DNA from: Piezodorus guildinii
Taxonomy: Eukaryota; Arthropoda; Insecta; Hemiptera; Pentatomidae
DNA length: 64,000 nt
NCBI GenBank assembly: GCA_023052935.1
Contig: CM041294.1
Location: 101,005,616 to 101,069,615 of the forward strand
Direction: 5' to 3'
The translations under genes were made by a program, and so were the position numbers. A model generated the notes under the pieces. It was not told where the DNA came from. It did no database searches and was given only the letters and a program-made list of their open reading frames with translations. Positions 9,360 through 21,440 of the stretch are shown piece by piece; the stretch's first letter is position 1, and every line of letters begins with the position of its first letter.

Positions 9360-11781
9360 AAATATACAAGCTATTAGTAATATCCTATTTCTGAACTGTT
9401 AGTCTTCTACATCCTTTTTTGAAAATTACATCCTTTCAACAAAGTATTACGCGTTCGCTTAGCCTAATTTAAAGATGTTATTTCCATATAATTGAGGGAC
9501 AATTTATTACTCAAAATGGGACCTGTAGAGGTCTGTTTTGGTGGGTCTGATTATACATTACGTAAAGACTATTAAATAATAAGTGTCGTTTTCTAAACCA
9601 TTTACTGGCACCTGTGCCTCTTACTTTTCTCCTGTCTAGTTTGTGTAACCAAAGCTGCGGGATAGACAGTTCCCAGCATTCCTTTATGGAAAATTTTCCA
9701 ACCGGAAAGTCTTATTTACATCTTATTTCCTGTTAGATACAGTACATATTACATATCTATATGTATCATGTATACATTCGTTACCGAAGAAAAAAGAATC
9801 CATCTGTTTTCGGATTCCGAAACGTGAGAAAACACTTTCGAATGATCTTACGGATCTTTATAACTGCGTACGTACATCCAAATATGTAAATTTTTATTTA
9901 AAGGCTAATATGATTCGGATGGCGGTATAAAAAATATTAGAAAGTAGTGGAAAAACTATTTATTATCCAAGGTGTGGACCCAAGTTGAGGTTCTTCTTCA
10001 GGATCTCCATACAAGACTAAATTTGGCAGTTGCTTCTTGACTCTTGTCTGTAAGCTCTGAAGACCCGCAACTTGGTTTGAAAAGTTAGAAATTTTCTAAT
10101 CTTTGTAACTGCACCCCCAACCATTTCATCCCTCATCTTCATTTTACGGTGAAATATTTAATATTATTAATAATAATATGTTATTATTTATAGAATTATT
10201 TTTCATCAATTAATAAAGTGGCTAACGTTTTATTAATTAACAAATAAGTCGTAAGCCTCAACAACGGCATCAAACCGAAGAAATATTCGTGATGAGTGAT
10301 TTAACATTTGAAATGGATACGCACTTTTTATTAGAATCATATAATTTCCTACGATGGTCCTCTTTTCAGATGGTTTTCGCAAAAATGACTTCGTATCACA
10401 TTTTATTACACGGGATTCTTTCCAGTCAGTTTTTTTCTCTAAAAATTAGAAAATTAGGAAGGTGAAATGTCAGTTGTGGTCATAAATTAAAAAAAAAAAA
10501 AAAATACACGTGTCGAAAATTTCAAAGATTACAAAGTAAAACTTTTTTTTTTACAATATTTGTTTCCAACAACTTATTTAGATAGTATTGAAAAATAAAA
10601 TCAATTTATAATAATTACAAAATTATAATTTAGAAATATTAGTATTGAAAAGGATTCGGAACGGTGTACTTTTTATTATTTCAAGGTAAAATGAAACCCA
10701 TAATTCAATAAAAATTAAATTTATTTTAATCCTCAACTCATTGTCCATTGTATTGTATGACCTTTTCTCAGATTTCTGTTACATGCATAATTCCACGTTT
10801 ATGGAACCTCTGGAGCTTACGGTCAAAATTCTTACGAAGGTGGTTTATGATGGATAGTATGTAGTAATCTTTTTGTGTTTTCAAGTATTTTGGGCACTAG
10901 AATAAGGTTTAGAATGGAGTGTCGGGTACGTTGTTTCATCTGGTGTCAACCAGTTAATTCTCAGTGCTAAATTGTTTCTCTATAAGTTGTAAGGGATCAA
11001 AAGGAATACTAAAATAAGCAACTTTGAGCAATTTAAAATATAAGTTAAACTAAACGGTGAATTTTCAGTTTATTTTAGCACATAAAAAATAACGTACTCG
11101 ATAGTATTTGGCAAGTTACTCATACGTTTACTCATTTTTAGTTCTTATTAATATTGACAAAAGAAACTCTTTCACTTCCTCCAATTATGGTTGAAAACAT
11201 AATTTTTTTTTACAGCCATGGATCATTGAACATGAAGCTTGTGCTTTACGGACCAGTTGGTCTGCAGAATAATAGCACCAGGGAACTGATTTCCACATAA
11301 ATGGTGCCATGGCGTACCAGAATTAAAAAAAAAAAAAAGTTCCATGATATAGATATTAGCAGAGATAAATTATTTATTTATTTGTTTACGGTATTTGGGG
11401 CAGATCTAATTGAATAAAGACCAGCGCTTTGTGAGTCCTTTTTTAAAAAAATATTTTACTTATTAAACTTCTTTCGTACCTACTTTTCAAGTCACAAATC
11501 ATTTTAAAATTGCTGTTCGCAGAAAAAAAAAATCTGTACATAACCAGTGATAATCTTTCTGATGGAAACGTTATAAAATTATTATACTTTGAGTTTTATC
11601 AGAATTGTTCTTGTTTGACAGAAATTCCTGAGATGTTTGTTTTTAATAATATTTACTCTCTATAATCAGTGTACATGCTTAATGTTACGCTCAATGATAC
11701 CAAACATAATATGAAGAATTATTGTTTAACAGGAAAACGAAAAAAAAATTAATAAATAAATAATAATTAAAAAAATAAATA

Positions 11782-11782
<1 letters not shown>
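9360..11782. other. AT-rich, no gene assigned
   Basis: Mostly featureless. A relic of a hammerhead-bearing repeat lies at 10046-10150 (separate entry). At about 9625-9730 a good acceptor precedes a roughly 30-codon open run, too weak to call. Confidence 0.45.
10046..10150 (+). repeat. degraded copy of the hammerhead-bearing repeat seen at 33438
   Basis: GCTCTGAAGACCC...GGTTTGAAAAGTT aligns with the intact hammerhead block at 33439-33474 (CTGATGA mutated to CTGAAGA, GAAACGTC to GAAAAGTT). The flank GCACCCCCAACCAT...CTCATCT....TTTACGGT is shared with 33528-33567. The ribozyme core is broken here. Confidence 0.55.

Positions 11783-11857
<75 letters not shown>
11783..11857. repeat. (TA)n microsatellite abutting SINE1a
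   Basis: TA dinucleotides that run directly into the 3' end of the minus-strand SINE1a, where other copies have a T-rich tail. Confidence 0.93.
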
Positions 11858-11859
<2 letters not shown>

Positions 11860-12145
11860 TGTACCACTAAAACCCCTGAAGGTTTTCGGGCTCATTACAT
11901 ATAGAGATTCGTACTGTTTCTATGCCAACATAGAACGTGGTGATTAGACTGAGATCACACTCAGCCGCCAGGATTTTGAATATTTTAGGTTCCTAACTTA
12001 TAGAGGATGGGTCTCCCTAGGAGGGGTTCTCCATACCCAAGGGTCGCCCCAAGGCTCAAATTATGCCACAGCCAGGGCCAGGGTTCGAGCACAATTCTCA
12101 GAGAATAGTAGACTAGTTCTTTATTTACTAGACCACGGCGCTCCC
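11858..12145 (-). mobile_element. SINE1a, tRNA-derived SINE
   Basis: Read on the minus strand it starts GGGAGCGCCGTGGTCTAGTA, a tRNA-like head with an A-box-like block, and has a B-box-like TGCTCGAACCC. It ends in GGTACAGGTTT. The same head, body and end occur at 16161-16978, 44231-44516, 50962-51172, 58706-58985 and 61610-61810. It is a retrotransposed pol III gene derivative and encodes no protein. Confidence 0.85.
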
Positions 12146-12549
12146 ACAAAACTAATGAAAGGAAACATAATATTCGCTGTTGTCTCATTTATTTATTTTC
12201 TCATGATCCGTGTTCTTGGAAAATTAGTTGAGCAAAATATTTTTAATATGACTAGTTAAGAGGATGATAATAACTATCAGTATTTGGTTACCTTTAAAAT
12301 TATACTACAAAAATTTGTCGAATCTAAATTTAGGTAATTTATTTGCTAATTTTTCGCAAATTATGAATATTTGTAAATCAATATTTAAATAGTGTAGGAT
12401 AAGTAAAATATGTGTTATTTTCAAATATATGATTGTATGGGAACGTATCTACGTTCTAATGCATCTGTATAATATAGCGAAAGGAGGTAGTTATAGAGAT
12501 AAATGTATATAATCTATACCCTCAACCATCCGGTTTGTATTAGTTACAG

Positions 12550-12640
12550 TTCCGAAACCGGAAACATCAACTATCCACAAAGTTTGCGCTGACTGGAGCA
12601 ACCTTGCCCTACACTGGAGCTGGAGAAAGAGGCCGGTTTG
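12550..12640 (+). CDS. candidate internal exon of an unidentified host gene
   Basis: 91 bases open in one frame between an acceptor (GTATTAGTTACAG, ending 12549) and a consensus donor (TTTG then GTAAGA at 12641). The peptide includes ALTGATLPYTGAGERGRF and looks protein-like. It starts in phase 0 and ends in phase 1, which matches the start phase of the candidate exon at 14077-14168. I do not recognise the protein. Thirty open codons can occur by chance, so this stays a low-confidence call. Confidence 0.3.
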
Positions 12641-12914
12641 GTAAGATTGGGCCCGCCTTACTCCGCTTTACTTTTACTCGTTAAATACGGACGTTACGAA
12701 ATACATATTCTAGCACGGCAAACCCCCACGAGTCAACTATTAGGACCTTCTTGTGCAATGACCTTATTATGTTCCGACCATGGGACACCGAAATCTTTTG
12801 CACAACAGAACGCTATCTACGGATCTAATGGTCAACTTAATCTTGGTGGGGAAAACAGAACTGTTCGATTTTTTGTTTAAATATAGACTTATTTTTATTA
12901 CAGTGTAACCCGCA

Positions 12915-13469
12915 ATGAATACTTTAAAAAACGAAATATTTAAAATCCTACCACGATATTCTTCAGCTGAACAAATATACAAAGGAGTATCAATATACTC
13001 AACAACCCATCAACCGATCAGTAACAGTTCGGACCTTATTGTTGTTGAGTTTGTGTTGGCTATTAGATCGATTGAGCAAGTGCCTGTCGGTTATCAGCGT
13101 ATGTCTTTATGCGTTATGTCACGAAGGGAAGGTTTCTCTGTATATCGGTTCATGGATGGATTGTTATCTGGAGCGATGAAGTCCGGAGATTATTTAACTT
13201 TTTACGCGTTACCGATCCCGCCAGCAGGGGAACGGAAGAGAAGCTCATTTCTACAATTCAAGAAAAACATAAAAAAATCAATACGAATAACAACAAAAAT
13301 AGGACAGACTAACCACCAACACTGTCAATTTCTGTCGAAAATTGGACATGGAGCGAAACTGTCAAAGCTCAAAACCTTACATCTCGATTATTTTTTAACC
13401 GATTTTAATGATTTTTTTTTTTTTTTTTTTAGCGCAGCGTCCAGTTTTATATCAACTACTAATATCTAG
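12915..13469 (+). CDS. hypothetical 184-codon open frame, function unknown
   Basis: ATG-initiated and open to a TAG at 13467-13469, the longest frame in the window outside recognised transposons. It begins MNTLKNEIFKILPRYSS. No signal peptide, transmembrane segment or known domain is evident. The last fifth includes a phenylalanine run encoded by a T tract at about 13411-13430, which argues that at least the C-terminal part is not real coding sequence. It might be an old transposon frame or chance. Confidence 0.2.
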   Translation: MNTLKNEIFKILPRYSSAEQIYKGVSIYSTTHQPISNSSDLIVVEFVLAIRSIEQVPVGYQRMSLCVMSRREGFSVYRFMDGLLSGAMKSGDYLTFYALPIPPAGERKRSSFLQFKKNIKKSIRITTKIGQTNHQHCQFLSKIGHGAKLSKLKTLHLDYFLTDFNDFFFFFFSAASSFISTTNI

Positions 13470-14076
13470 AACCACAACAAAGAGAAGAAAATTTTGGCAT
13501 TTACGAATTTGGTGCACAGTTTTGATTTGATATTTGGGTTCTACGTATCTTGAAACGTAAGATCTCTGATTTTGTTAATAGGTTATTTTTTTTTCTTTGT
13601 GAATTACAAAGGTTCACTATAAAAAAAATAAAAAAATCCAAAATATTGAATTCCTCAATAATAAGTTGCAATTATTTCCTCCAATTTATTACGTACTTAG
13701 AAATTACTATGCAGTGTTGGCGGTTGTTTAATCAGACCCATATCTTTCATTACTTTCCTCTTTGACTGAACTAAATATTTTCTACTAAAGATGCAATTTT
13801 TTTAATTTCTAGTGAGGCATTGCCTTTTAATGACTTCCGAGTTTCCATTATAAAGATTAAAGGATCTATCAAACTATTGGAATAAGATTGATTTCTGACT
13901 GTAATGCAATTTTGCGAAACCAGTATTTGCTTGGCTCGTGGAAATTGAAAGGATAATGGAAGGTGTAAAGTATTGGAGTAGTTAGGAATTATTATTTCAC
14001 CACCTTCACAGACAATTTAGCGCTAAAGCATGATACCTCTCTGAAACTTACGATGTACAAGCTTCTTCGACTGTAG
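13470..14076. other. no feature recognised
   Basis: AT-rich; nothing supported. Confidence 0.5.
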
Positions 14077-14168
14077 TTTATGACGTAACAACAGCCCATA
14101 CTTGGCCTCTTAGTTCATTGGGGTCGGTCAGCAAGTACCTTGAAAGGAAAGCTCCTTATCTAGATACT
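14077..14168 (+). CDS. candidate internal exon, phase-compatible with 12550-12640
   Basis: An acceptor CTTCTTCGACTGTAG ends at 14076 and a GTAAGT donor starts at 14169. The 92 bases are open as two bases plus 30 codons; the peptide ends SKYLERKAPYLDT. Entry phase matches the exit phase of 12550-12640 and the exit phase is 0, matching 17471-17521. Downstream, 14173-14451 is also open in two frames without recognised motifs. Unidentified and low confidence. Confidence 0.25.
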
Positions 14169-14451
14169 GTAAGTGCGTTCTTCTTGTCCCTTAACGGCCA
14201 TCAACTTCTTCAATGGCCAGATAGAAGAGGATGCAGATAGCGGGAAGCTAACAGATGGGTACTATCTCAACAGAAACAGGAAACTCTACTTTCCGATCAT
14301 TACCCTTATCGATCAAGAAGCTTTCTGTCTTATCTCGATTTCTGCAGTTCAAGTGCTATTCTTCTTCAGGAACCATCTTCGACGATATCTTTGCACTTTT
14401 GATCACTTCCTTGCGTTTCTGTTTTTTTTTACGGAAACCCAATTAAGGTAA

Positions 14452-16160
14452 GTAGTATGTCGCTTTACTTAAGTAATATTAACTTGTAAAATCTATTTTT
14501 ACTCCAGTGTGTGGTATTTGTTGCAATTTAGGAAGGCATAACTTTTTCCGAAGAACATTATCAGATTTTTACTACATTTGTGAGTAGTTCAAATTTAAAT
14601 AATATGAGTTGATAATTATTTAGTTTCTATAAAAATATCATGAGACCTGAACTCTATTTGATAATTCTTTATCACTTCAACATGCTCTTACTGTGGTACG
14701 TTTATGCTGAATATGCGGTATATCTTGTAACTAAATGGATTTTTTTAATTTACTACAAAATATCTTTTAAAAACTGACCCTCCGATTTGTCGTCAATGTG
14801 TAGTGGACGAACAGACCGAGCTAACTGGAACAACTAATGAATAATTTCTGTAATTATTGAACACTTGTGAAACGCGGAAGAAAGGTGCCATAACCGGAGG
14901 AAGTTGTGCATGCGGTCCTCAGCGCTATCTTGATTAATGGATCTCGATGCAATATCAGCCGTCATTTCCTCTTCGAAATGATGGGGGTAACTTAACAATG
15001 TCCGAAGAAAAACGAGAACCAGAAGAAAGAACGATTTCAGGAAATAAATAGTAAAAAGTACTGCCGTTTTTTCTACACATATTTAAAAAAAATTCTTGAT
15101 ATCTGATTTGTGTTCAACAAACTATTGCCGATGGTCTTGATCATATTAAATTTTCATTAAAAAAATAGGATTGAGAAAGTAAAAAATTTTAAATTTTCTA
15201 AGGTCGTTTCGTGTAAGGAACGTAGTTTTTTTTTTAATGGTCACTGAGAGAAACCTCTCAATATTATCGCTATGAAGCATTTAATGAACAGGTTTGATCA
15301 ACGTCACGAATTAGTTGAACTTTTCAATAACGACAAGGACTGGTTACTAGAACGGGTACTGTAATTATAGCGAACCAATGATAAATATGTTCTCTAGTTT
15401 CGATTTTTTTTTTCCCTTTTTCAAACATATGAATTTATTTACTGGTCTAATTGAGGAAATAAGTTAAGGCGTGTCCCACCCTTTCTCTGAATATGTAATT
15501 TTTTTTTTAAGTACATGTTTCTAGTTTACACGGCGCACGCACCATAAAAAGTAAATAGCCTTGTAGCCATTATTTGAAGGGCTCGTGGAATATTTTTTTA
15601 TTTACCATGAAAAATGTATAACTATACCAAAGGTTAATGATAGGAAGGTGGTTTTTAAACGAAGAGCTTGAATGATATTTTTGATTTTTCACGCTCTTTT
15701 ATCATGCTTCATTACTAGGCGTCGGCTTCTTGTAATCTATATATTATAAACATATACAAACAACTCTGTGTAGGATTATAGTTTACTTTATCTAACAAAA
15801 TATATGATTGTCATGACCTTATGCTTCATTCGTCAAGATCTTATATTGCATTTGGTTAATTATTTATAAATAACTCCGAAAATTCCTAGGCTAATAAGTA
15901 AAATATTACTCACTGTTTACCTTGGAGCTGTAGAAGTGTAAATTCGAGATTACTTTGTTGTCTTTCATTGTAATGCTCTTTTAATATGATAATAAACTAG
16001 GCTGCAAGGATGCAACCATAACTTTTGTACAAGTGTCTTGATTACTGATTATATTTAATTAATTAATAAGGCCTGATAGTCCTGTAAGTCAATACTCTTG
16101 TATTGTTTCAAACCAGAATCATTTCTCAGGTACTTAAACCCATAAACAAAAAAGGAAAGA
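14452..16160. other. no feature recognised
   Basis: AT-rich; no coding, RNA or repeat-family signal that I can support. Confidence 0.5.
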
Positions 16161-16978
16161 AAAAACTCTACCTCTCCAATCCATGAAGGTCTTGGGTTCA
16201 GTATATATTAAGATTCGTCCTATTTTCGTACAAGGAGGTATTCAACAGAGAGAAAGCTCATCCGCCAGTTTATTTTCCTTATTTTAGGGGACTACTTTAT
16301 TGTGGCTGGGTGTGCCCGATAGTTGCTCTACAGTTGAAAAACAAAATTAATATCTTGTTACAAACGTTCCAAACTTCCACTCCATTACTAAAGCTCATAT
16401 ATGTTACCATTATCAGGCCCATATGGACGTATGGAATCGAGCTTTGGGGCTATACTAAACCATCTAATTCATCCCGCATGTAATCCTTACAATCAAAAAT
16501 CCTTCGAATATCTTAAATGCTCCTTACTTCGTCACAAATAAAATCATCCATAACGACCTTAATATGTCATTTGTTGCAGACCTTTCTCGCACCAGATATA
16601 CCACTTTAAATTCCAAACTCCCAACCCACATAAACCCTCTTGTTCGTAACCTATCAACCTCGCATATTCCTATAACCCTCCGAGGCGATTGACCAGAAGA
16701 TGGCCTCCGGACCTACTTACTTCAATTGACATCGAAGTTCTACCACTAGGTAGTTTCTTCACAAGCCTTTGCACGCCCTTTATTGTAATTCAACACTTTT
16801 ACTTGTTGTATTAATGAATATACAGTTGTAAAATTCAATAAAATATATTTAAAAAAAATCTTGTCATAGTTAAGGTTCGAAACTGGGACCCGAAGAACAG
16901 TGGTCTAGTGCTATAGAGCTAGTACTGGTGCTAGCATAGTCGTCTAGCTTATTTACTAGACATCACCACTACAGCACC
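16161..16978 (-). mobile_element. SINE1b, split by a Jockey-1 insertion
   Basis: The two halves (16161-16358 and 16865-16978) align end to end with other SINE1 copies once the inserted Jockey fragment is removed. The right half keeps the B-box-like block GGTTCGAAACTGGG on the plus strand and the end of the tRNA-like head. The left half carries the 3' end next to an A-rich stretch, that is, a T-rich tail on the SINE sense strand. TCTTGT is present on both sides of the insertion. Confidence 0.8.
16359..16858 (+). mobile_element. Jockey-1b, 5'-truncated fragment nested in SINE1b
   Basis: It matches the end of the Jockey-1 RT frame (blocks coding GPYGRM-like WTYG.ELWG, QSKIL, NAPYFVTN) and the 3' UTR, ending in AATAAAATATATTT and an A tail at 16851-16858. 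In-frame stops and a frameshift make it a dead copy. It is flanked by TCTTGT at 16353-16358 and 16859-16864, consistent with a short target-site duplication. Confidence 0.85.
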
Positions 16979-17470
16979 AAAACCTAAGAAAATCCCATCA
17001 TTATGTAAAGCCATTAGTGAGTTTAATCATAGTCAAGATATTGTGAAAAAAATTAATCTTGAGATTCTTGGAATGTACAAAATCTCTAGTCAAGTTGCAC
17101 GGGACTTACTGGCATTTTAAAGGTTATAAATACAGGTTTGTAGTTAAAAAGCATTAAATAGATACCAGGATTAAAAAAAGCCTTATTTTTTAACTAGTAC
17201 CATTAACTCGTTGATCGCGAGAAAGGTAATAATTACGTCAGTTTATCTTGACTGTAAAAAAAAAAATGGAGTGTTCCTAGATGCGCTGAGGCGATTCGTC
17301 TACGTTACCAGTAATACTTTCTGATTTACAGCAAGTCTTTCTAAAGTTGTAAAAAACAAATTGGTGTTGGCAGTTACCTACTTAGTTTCTTATATAAGTC
17401 ACTCTTTTAGTTACTTACTAAATACTAGTTTACCTTAGCTTGAAACAATTTATGGTATAGCTGCCATTAG
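16979..17470. other. no feature recognised
   Basis: AT-rich; nothing supported. Confidence 0.5.
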
Positions 17471-17521
17471 AAAGGACCAATGAGTTGTTTTGATCAGTTT
17501 TGCATAAGTAACCTGGATGAC
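17471..17521 (+). CDS. candidate micro-exon
   Basis: Acceptor TAGCTGCCATTAG ends at 17470 and the strong donor GTAAGTGAG starts at 17522. The 51 bases give 17 codons in phase 0 (KGPMSCFDQFCISNLDD). Phase-compatible with 14077-14168. Too short to stand alone. Confidence 0.2.
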
Positions 17522-20500
17522 GTAAGTGAGGTACAATCTAATCCCAAAATCGATCAGCAGCTAACATACGCACTTGTACGCCGTGTTTTTCGCTTACATT
17601 GGAATTAATTAAATTTCTGTCGAGACAATTACAGGGTGTGTTAGGTTACAAGAGCGATAGAAAGCGATGCGGATAAATGTCAAATAAAACATAAATAAGT
17701 TCAAGCCAAGTAGAAATGCAGGAAGAAGGGTTGGAGAGCGAAAACCGTTGCAAAGGCTTTAGCATACTTAATGCGTTATTTCCAATGGGTCCGAACCTTG
17801 AGCAATTAAACCTATATCAGGCGAACCTGTATAAGGAAGTAGCTTAATATAGTGTGAAGAGAGTTCTTATTATCTGTAATATGTCGCATTTGCGTCATTG
17901 GGTTATTGGAGGGCAGCGATAAAAGGATTTCGACCTCGTATGTTTCATAAGATTATTATCACCTGTAAAGAAGTGATTCTAGATGATAGTAGAAAGTATC
18001 TAAAAGCAGAATTTATCTGAATTTATAAATCACAGTTTTAATTAGTTTAATCCCATTAAAGATTCCACTTGGTTTTGATGATGTTTTACCTTATAACGTT
18101 TCTCTAAAGAAATATAGTAAAAGCGGGTCACGACAACCGACTGTTTTTGAGTTATGATCGAAAACGCTCTAGGATAGTAAACAGATGGGGTAGAGATCCT
18201 GTCCACCTGGCGCGTGAAAATTTATCAATCTGTATAAGTTAATCCGAGCTAAAAAATTGTCTAGTCTTTTCCCTCAGAGCACGTGTTGGAAATAGTTTCT
18301 AGTTATTAATAGAGAGCTACGCCACTTTTGCCGAAGGGTTATGTTTGTTGTTGCATTTATACGCCCTTTTCTGAATATTTTAAAAGCATGAAAAATCAAG
18401 TTCCGGTTACGGATTAATCTATAGATCCCAGGTCGCAGATGGCCTGAAGCTCATTTTTCAACAAACTTTCATGAATTTGCCGATGACTACTAATGAATAA
18501 ATATACTAGATACAACATAGCCTAATCAATATGAAATTCCATCGGAACAATAACAGTTTATTTTAGTGACGAGAGAGTTTCGAAATCAGAAAAAAATGTT
18601 CAATTCTAGTAATAAGAAGGGACCAGCCAGTTGAGACGAACTCTCGTGCTTAGTTGGTGATCAATTAAGACAGCTAAATACAGCACTGAGTGTGGTCATG
18701 GAAGTGGAAGATCGGTACCTCTGCAATAGTTCACGGCAAATTGTAGAGGAGCGGCGTCAACTTTCGTGACTGAGGCCATAATGTGGAGTCACCTGTGACT
18801 TAGGGTTAGATGAAGTTTTCTGTGACTTGGGCGTTGGGAGTATGTAATTTTTTTTTTTTTTTCCATTTCAAGTAGTATGCTATGATACAAGATTCCTGAG
18901 TACAATACGGTTTTCTATATGCACTTAGTTTGTTGTAATAATTATTGGTCTGTAGCAAGTATTGCTATATTGAGCAGTACTTAATGGCATGAGAATGATT
19001 ATTATACCTCTTAAATATAAAAATTATTTTTATCAATTCAAATCTAAAATTTGTATGGAATATTTCAATTCAAATATGTATAAAAAAATTAAAATGTAAT
19101 TAATTTAGTAGAGAAGAAAAGAGGGTAAATAAATAAGGGTAAAAACCTTTAACAAACTTTTTTACTTGCTTGGAGGCCAAACTGTGGTTTCAAGTGAAAT
19201 ATTATACTTCCAACTTTGCCCAAAAGAGGTTTTTTTATTCCTTGGTTAAAAGTCATTGCGAGACACCACTAGCAGACTTAAAAATGTCGGAATTGGAGTT
19301 TAATTTCGAGGCCAAATTGATTTCGTTTCGTGAGTTTATTTTCAATTAAATTAAAAAAAAAAAAAGGCGTTATAAATAACATGAAAAACTAAACAATGTT
19401 GTTTTGATTGACTTTATTTTATAATTGGAACAGTGAATGTATATTTTTTAAATCATAAGAATTTCTCTTCTTCTTTCATTAATCATTTGTCAATAATAAT
19501 TGTATTATCGGGCCAAAATTGCAACAGACCCTGATTCATCTTCAAGTACAATAAAAAAAAAAGCACTATCATATGTTGATCCTTATAATGTTTGTATAAA
19601 ATTGTCTATTATTTTTTTACAATCTTTTCTCTTCATTTCACCTGTATTCCATTAATTTTTTTTAAAAATTTATACAAGTTTGCCTCTGTAAATTTATACC
19701 AGCTCATGTTGATTTGTCCATTTTGTCTTTTTCGCTAAGACATTATAGTGAGGCTATGGATGATCTAAGCATTAGTTCTGTATTTAACTCCCTCATGATG
19801 TGATCGTCAGAAATTTTAAATCATTTCACCTTTTAAATGAAGATCTTGATAAAAATCACCAAAGGCTATTGCTAATACCTTTAATAATGAGTAATTAACT
19901 TTGGAATCGTTTAAGGACTTTCATTCTGGAATTTGCCGTTCTCTTTTATAACAAGTTTTAGAATTTAGTTCTATAATCGGATTCCGTTTTGTAAATAGAT
20001 TATCTTCTATTCATCCTTTTCTATAAGCGGTGTTGGGAAGAAAAATACGGACCAATAACATTTCTTTTTATTCCAACTCTTAGATCTGGTCAAGTGATGT
20101 TATCTTTTCCCATCGCGTGACTGTTGATTTCACTGCTGTCTTCTTCTCGAGTAGTAAACCTATTTAAATTTATTCAATACTTTCTCGAAGTGACTTCCAA
20201 ACACTCCGATATTCCGGACTCTTGAACACTCTTCCTGCTAAGCAATGTCAAATCAGGTAAGGCCGTTCCGTTTAGTAAGATGGTCCTGAAATGATTTGGT
20301 GATGGCCATATTAGCGAAATCAGAAGAGGTACACTTTGCCTTACGCGTTATCAATATGACCTCAGTGGACTAAAGTCAAACTCCGTCGTGAATTCCTAGC
20401 ATTATGATGCTCAGAACATATGATCATTTTGGGAGAAAGTAGACAGCGCCTGGTAATGGCCATGCCTTACCGTGCCTTTCCAACTTCATGATGTTTCCTC

Positions 20501-21185
20501 CATCGGCCAGCACTTGATGATATGTTGACTCCTCACAGAACAACGTTTTGATGAAGTGCTTCGGGACTTTAATGGCCATAACCGACTGACATCAATAAGA
20601 CACGTTTTGCAGCTCTAGGTCATGCGGCAGAAGTAATGAGACATGTCATAGTTTTCTCGGCATTGGCAAAAGTCTATTTATCGTAAGAGTATGACAGACA
20701 ATCTATCATTTGAAAGAAAAAAAAAGTGTATTGCATAGAGCGTTCCTTCATGCTTTAAGAAGTTGTCGTGATTTGTAATTATACCAGTATAATGTCATGC
20801 AAACATCAAAATCTACTGGCGCTTATTAAAATTAGATGGAACTTGCAAATTTTCTGCACCTGCCATAATTATAATTACATAACTTAAGAATATTTATAAA
20901 ATCGAAATCAGCTAGAAACTAAATTAGAAAATTCCACAGTAATGCACAAGAAATTTCAAAGCATAGTAATAAGTGAGCTCGGATAAAAATGAATCTCTTA
21001 ATCTTTTTCTTTGAAAATTCAAAATCCTCGAAGTAGCATTTTATAGGTGCCTGAATCATATCATTTTATTGGTAGATATGGTTAGCAAGTATACCAATTT
21101 AGATAGTACTTAGGTATGCCGAGTTGAAGTAACTCAATCCAGTTTCTCGCCGGCAGTATTTCCTGGGAGTATTCCTATTCGCACT
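17522..21185. other. no gene assigned
   Basis: AT-rich with a few GC patches (about 18620-18840, 20080-20680). An open run of about 29 codons before GTAAGG at 20256 is the best splice-like signal and is weak. No repeat family recognised. Confidence 0.45.
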
Positions 21186-21440
21186 TTTAATACCCAAAGT
21201 CCATCCCACATTCTTGATCTACTCATACCTTGTTCATCGGTACATTCGTTTAACACAAGATCCCAGCCCACTAACCTCTATTTTCCTTCTCATCAAACAT
21301 CATCGTTTAAAAGATCATTTAGCTTGCGTGCCACCTCACTTTGGAATTTGATACCTACCTTTATACGCAAATCATCTTCTTTAATCTCTTTTAAAAACAA
21401 ATTATTCCATCACCTCGTCAGTAACCAATCTTTCCAATAA
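21186..21440 (+). pseudogene. C-terminal remnant of a CR1/L2-like non-LTR reverse transcriptase
   Basis: An open run ending at TAA 21438-21440 reads ...VHSFNTRSQPTN, then SFKRSFSLRATSLWNLIPT and FIRKSSSLISFKNKLF. The order NTRS, R-SF--R---LWN-IP, IR---S--SFK--L is the characteristic C-terminus of CR1/L2-type retrotransposon polymerases. The catalytic RT core is absent, so it is a dead 5'-truncated copy. Clade assignment is approximate. Confidence 0.72.

Noticed and set aside
20160..20255. Exon ending at a GTAAGG donor
   Set aside because: No good acceptor at the frame start, and the open run is within chance expectation.
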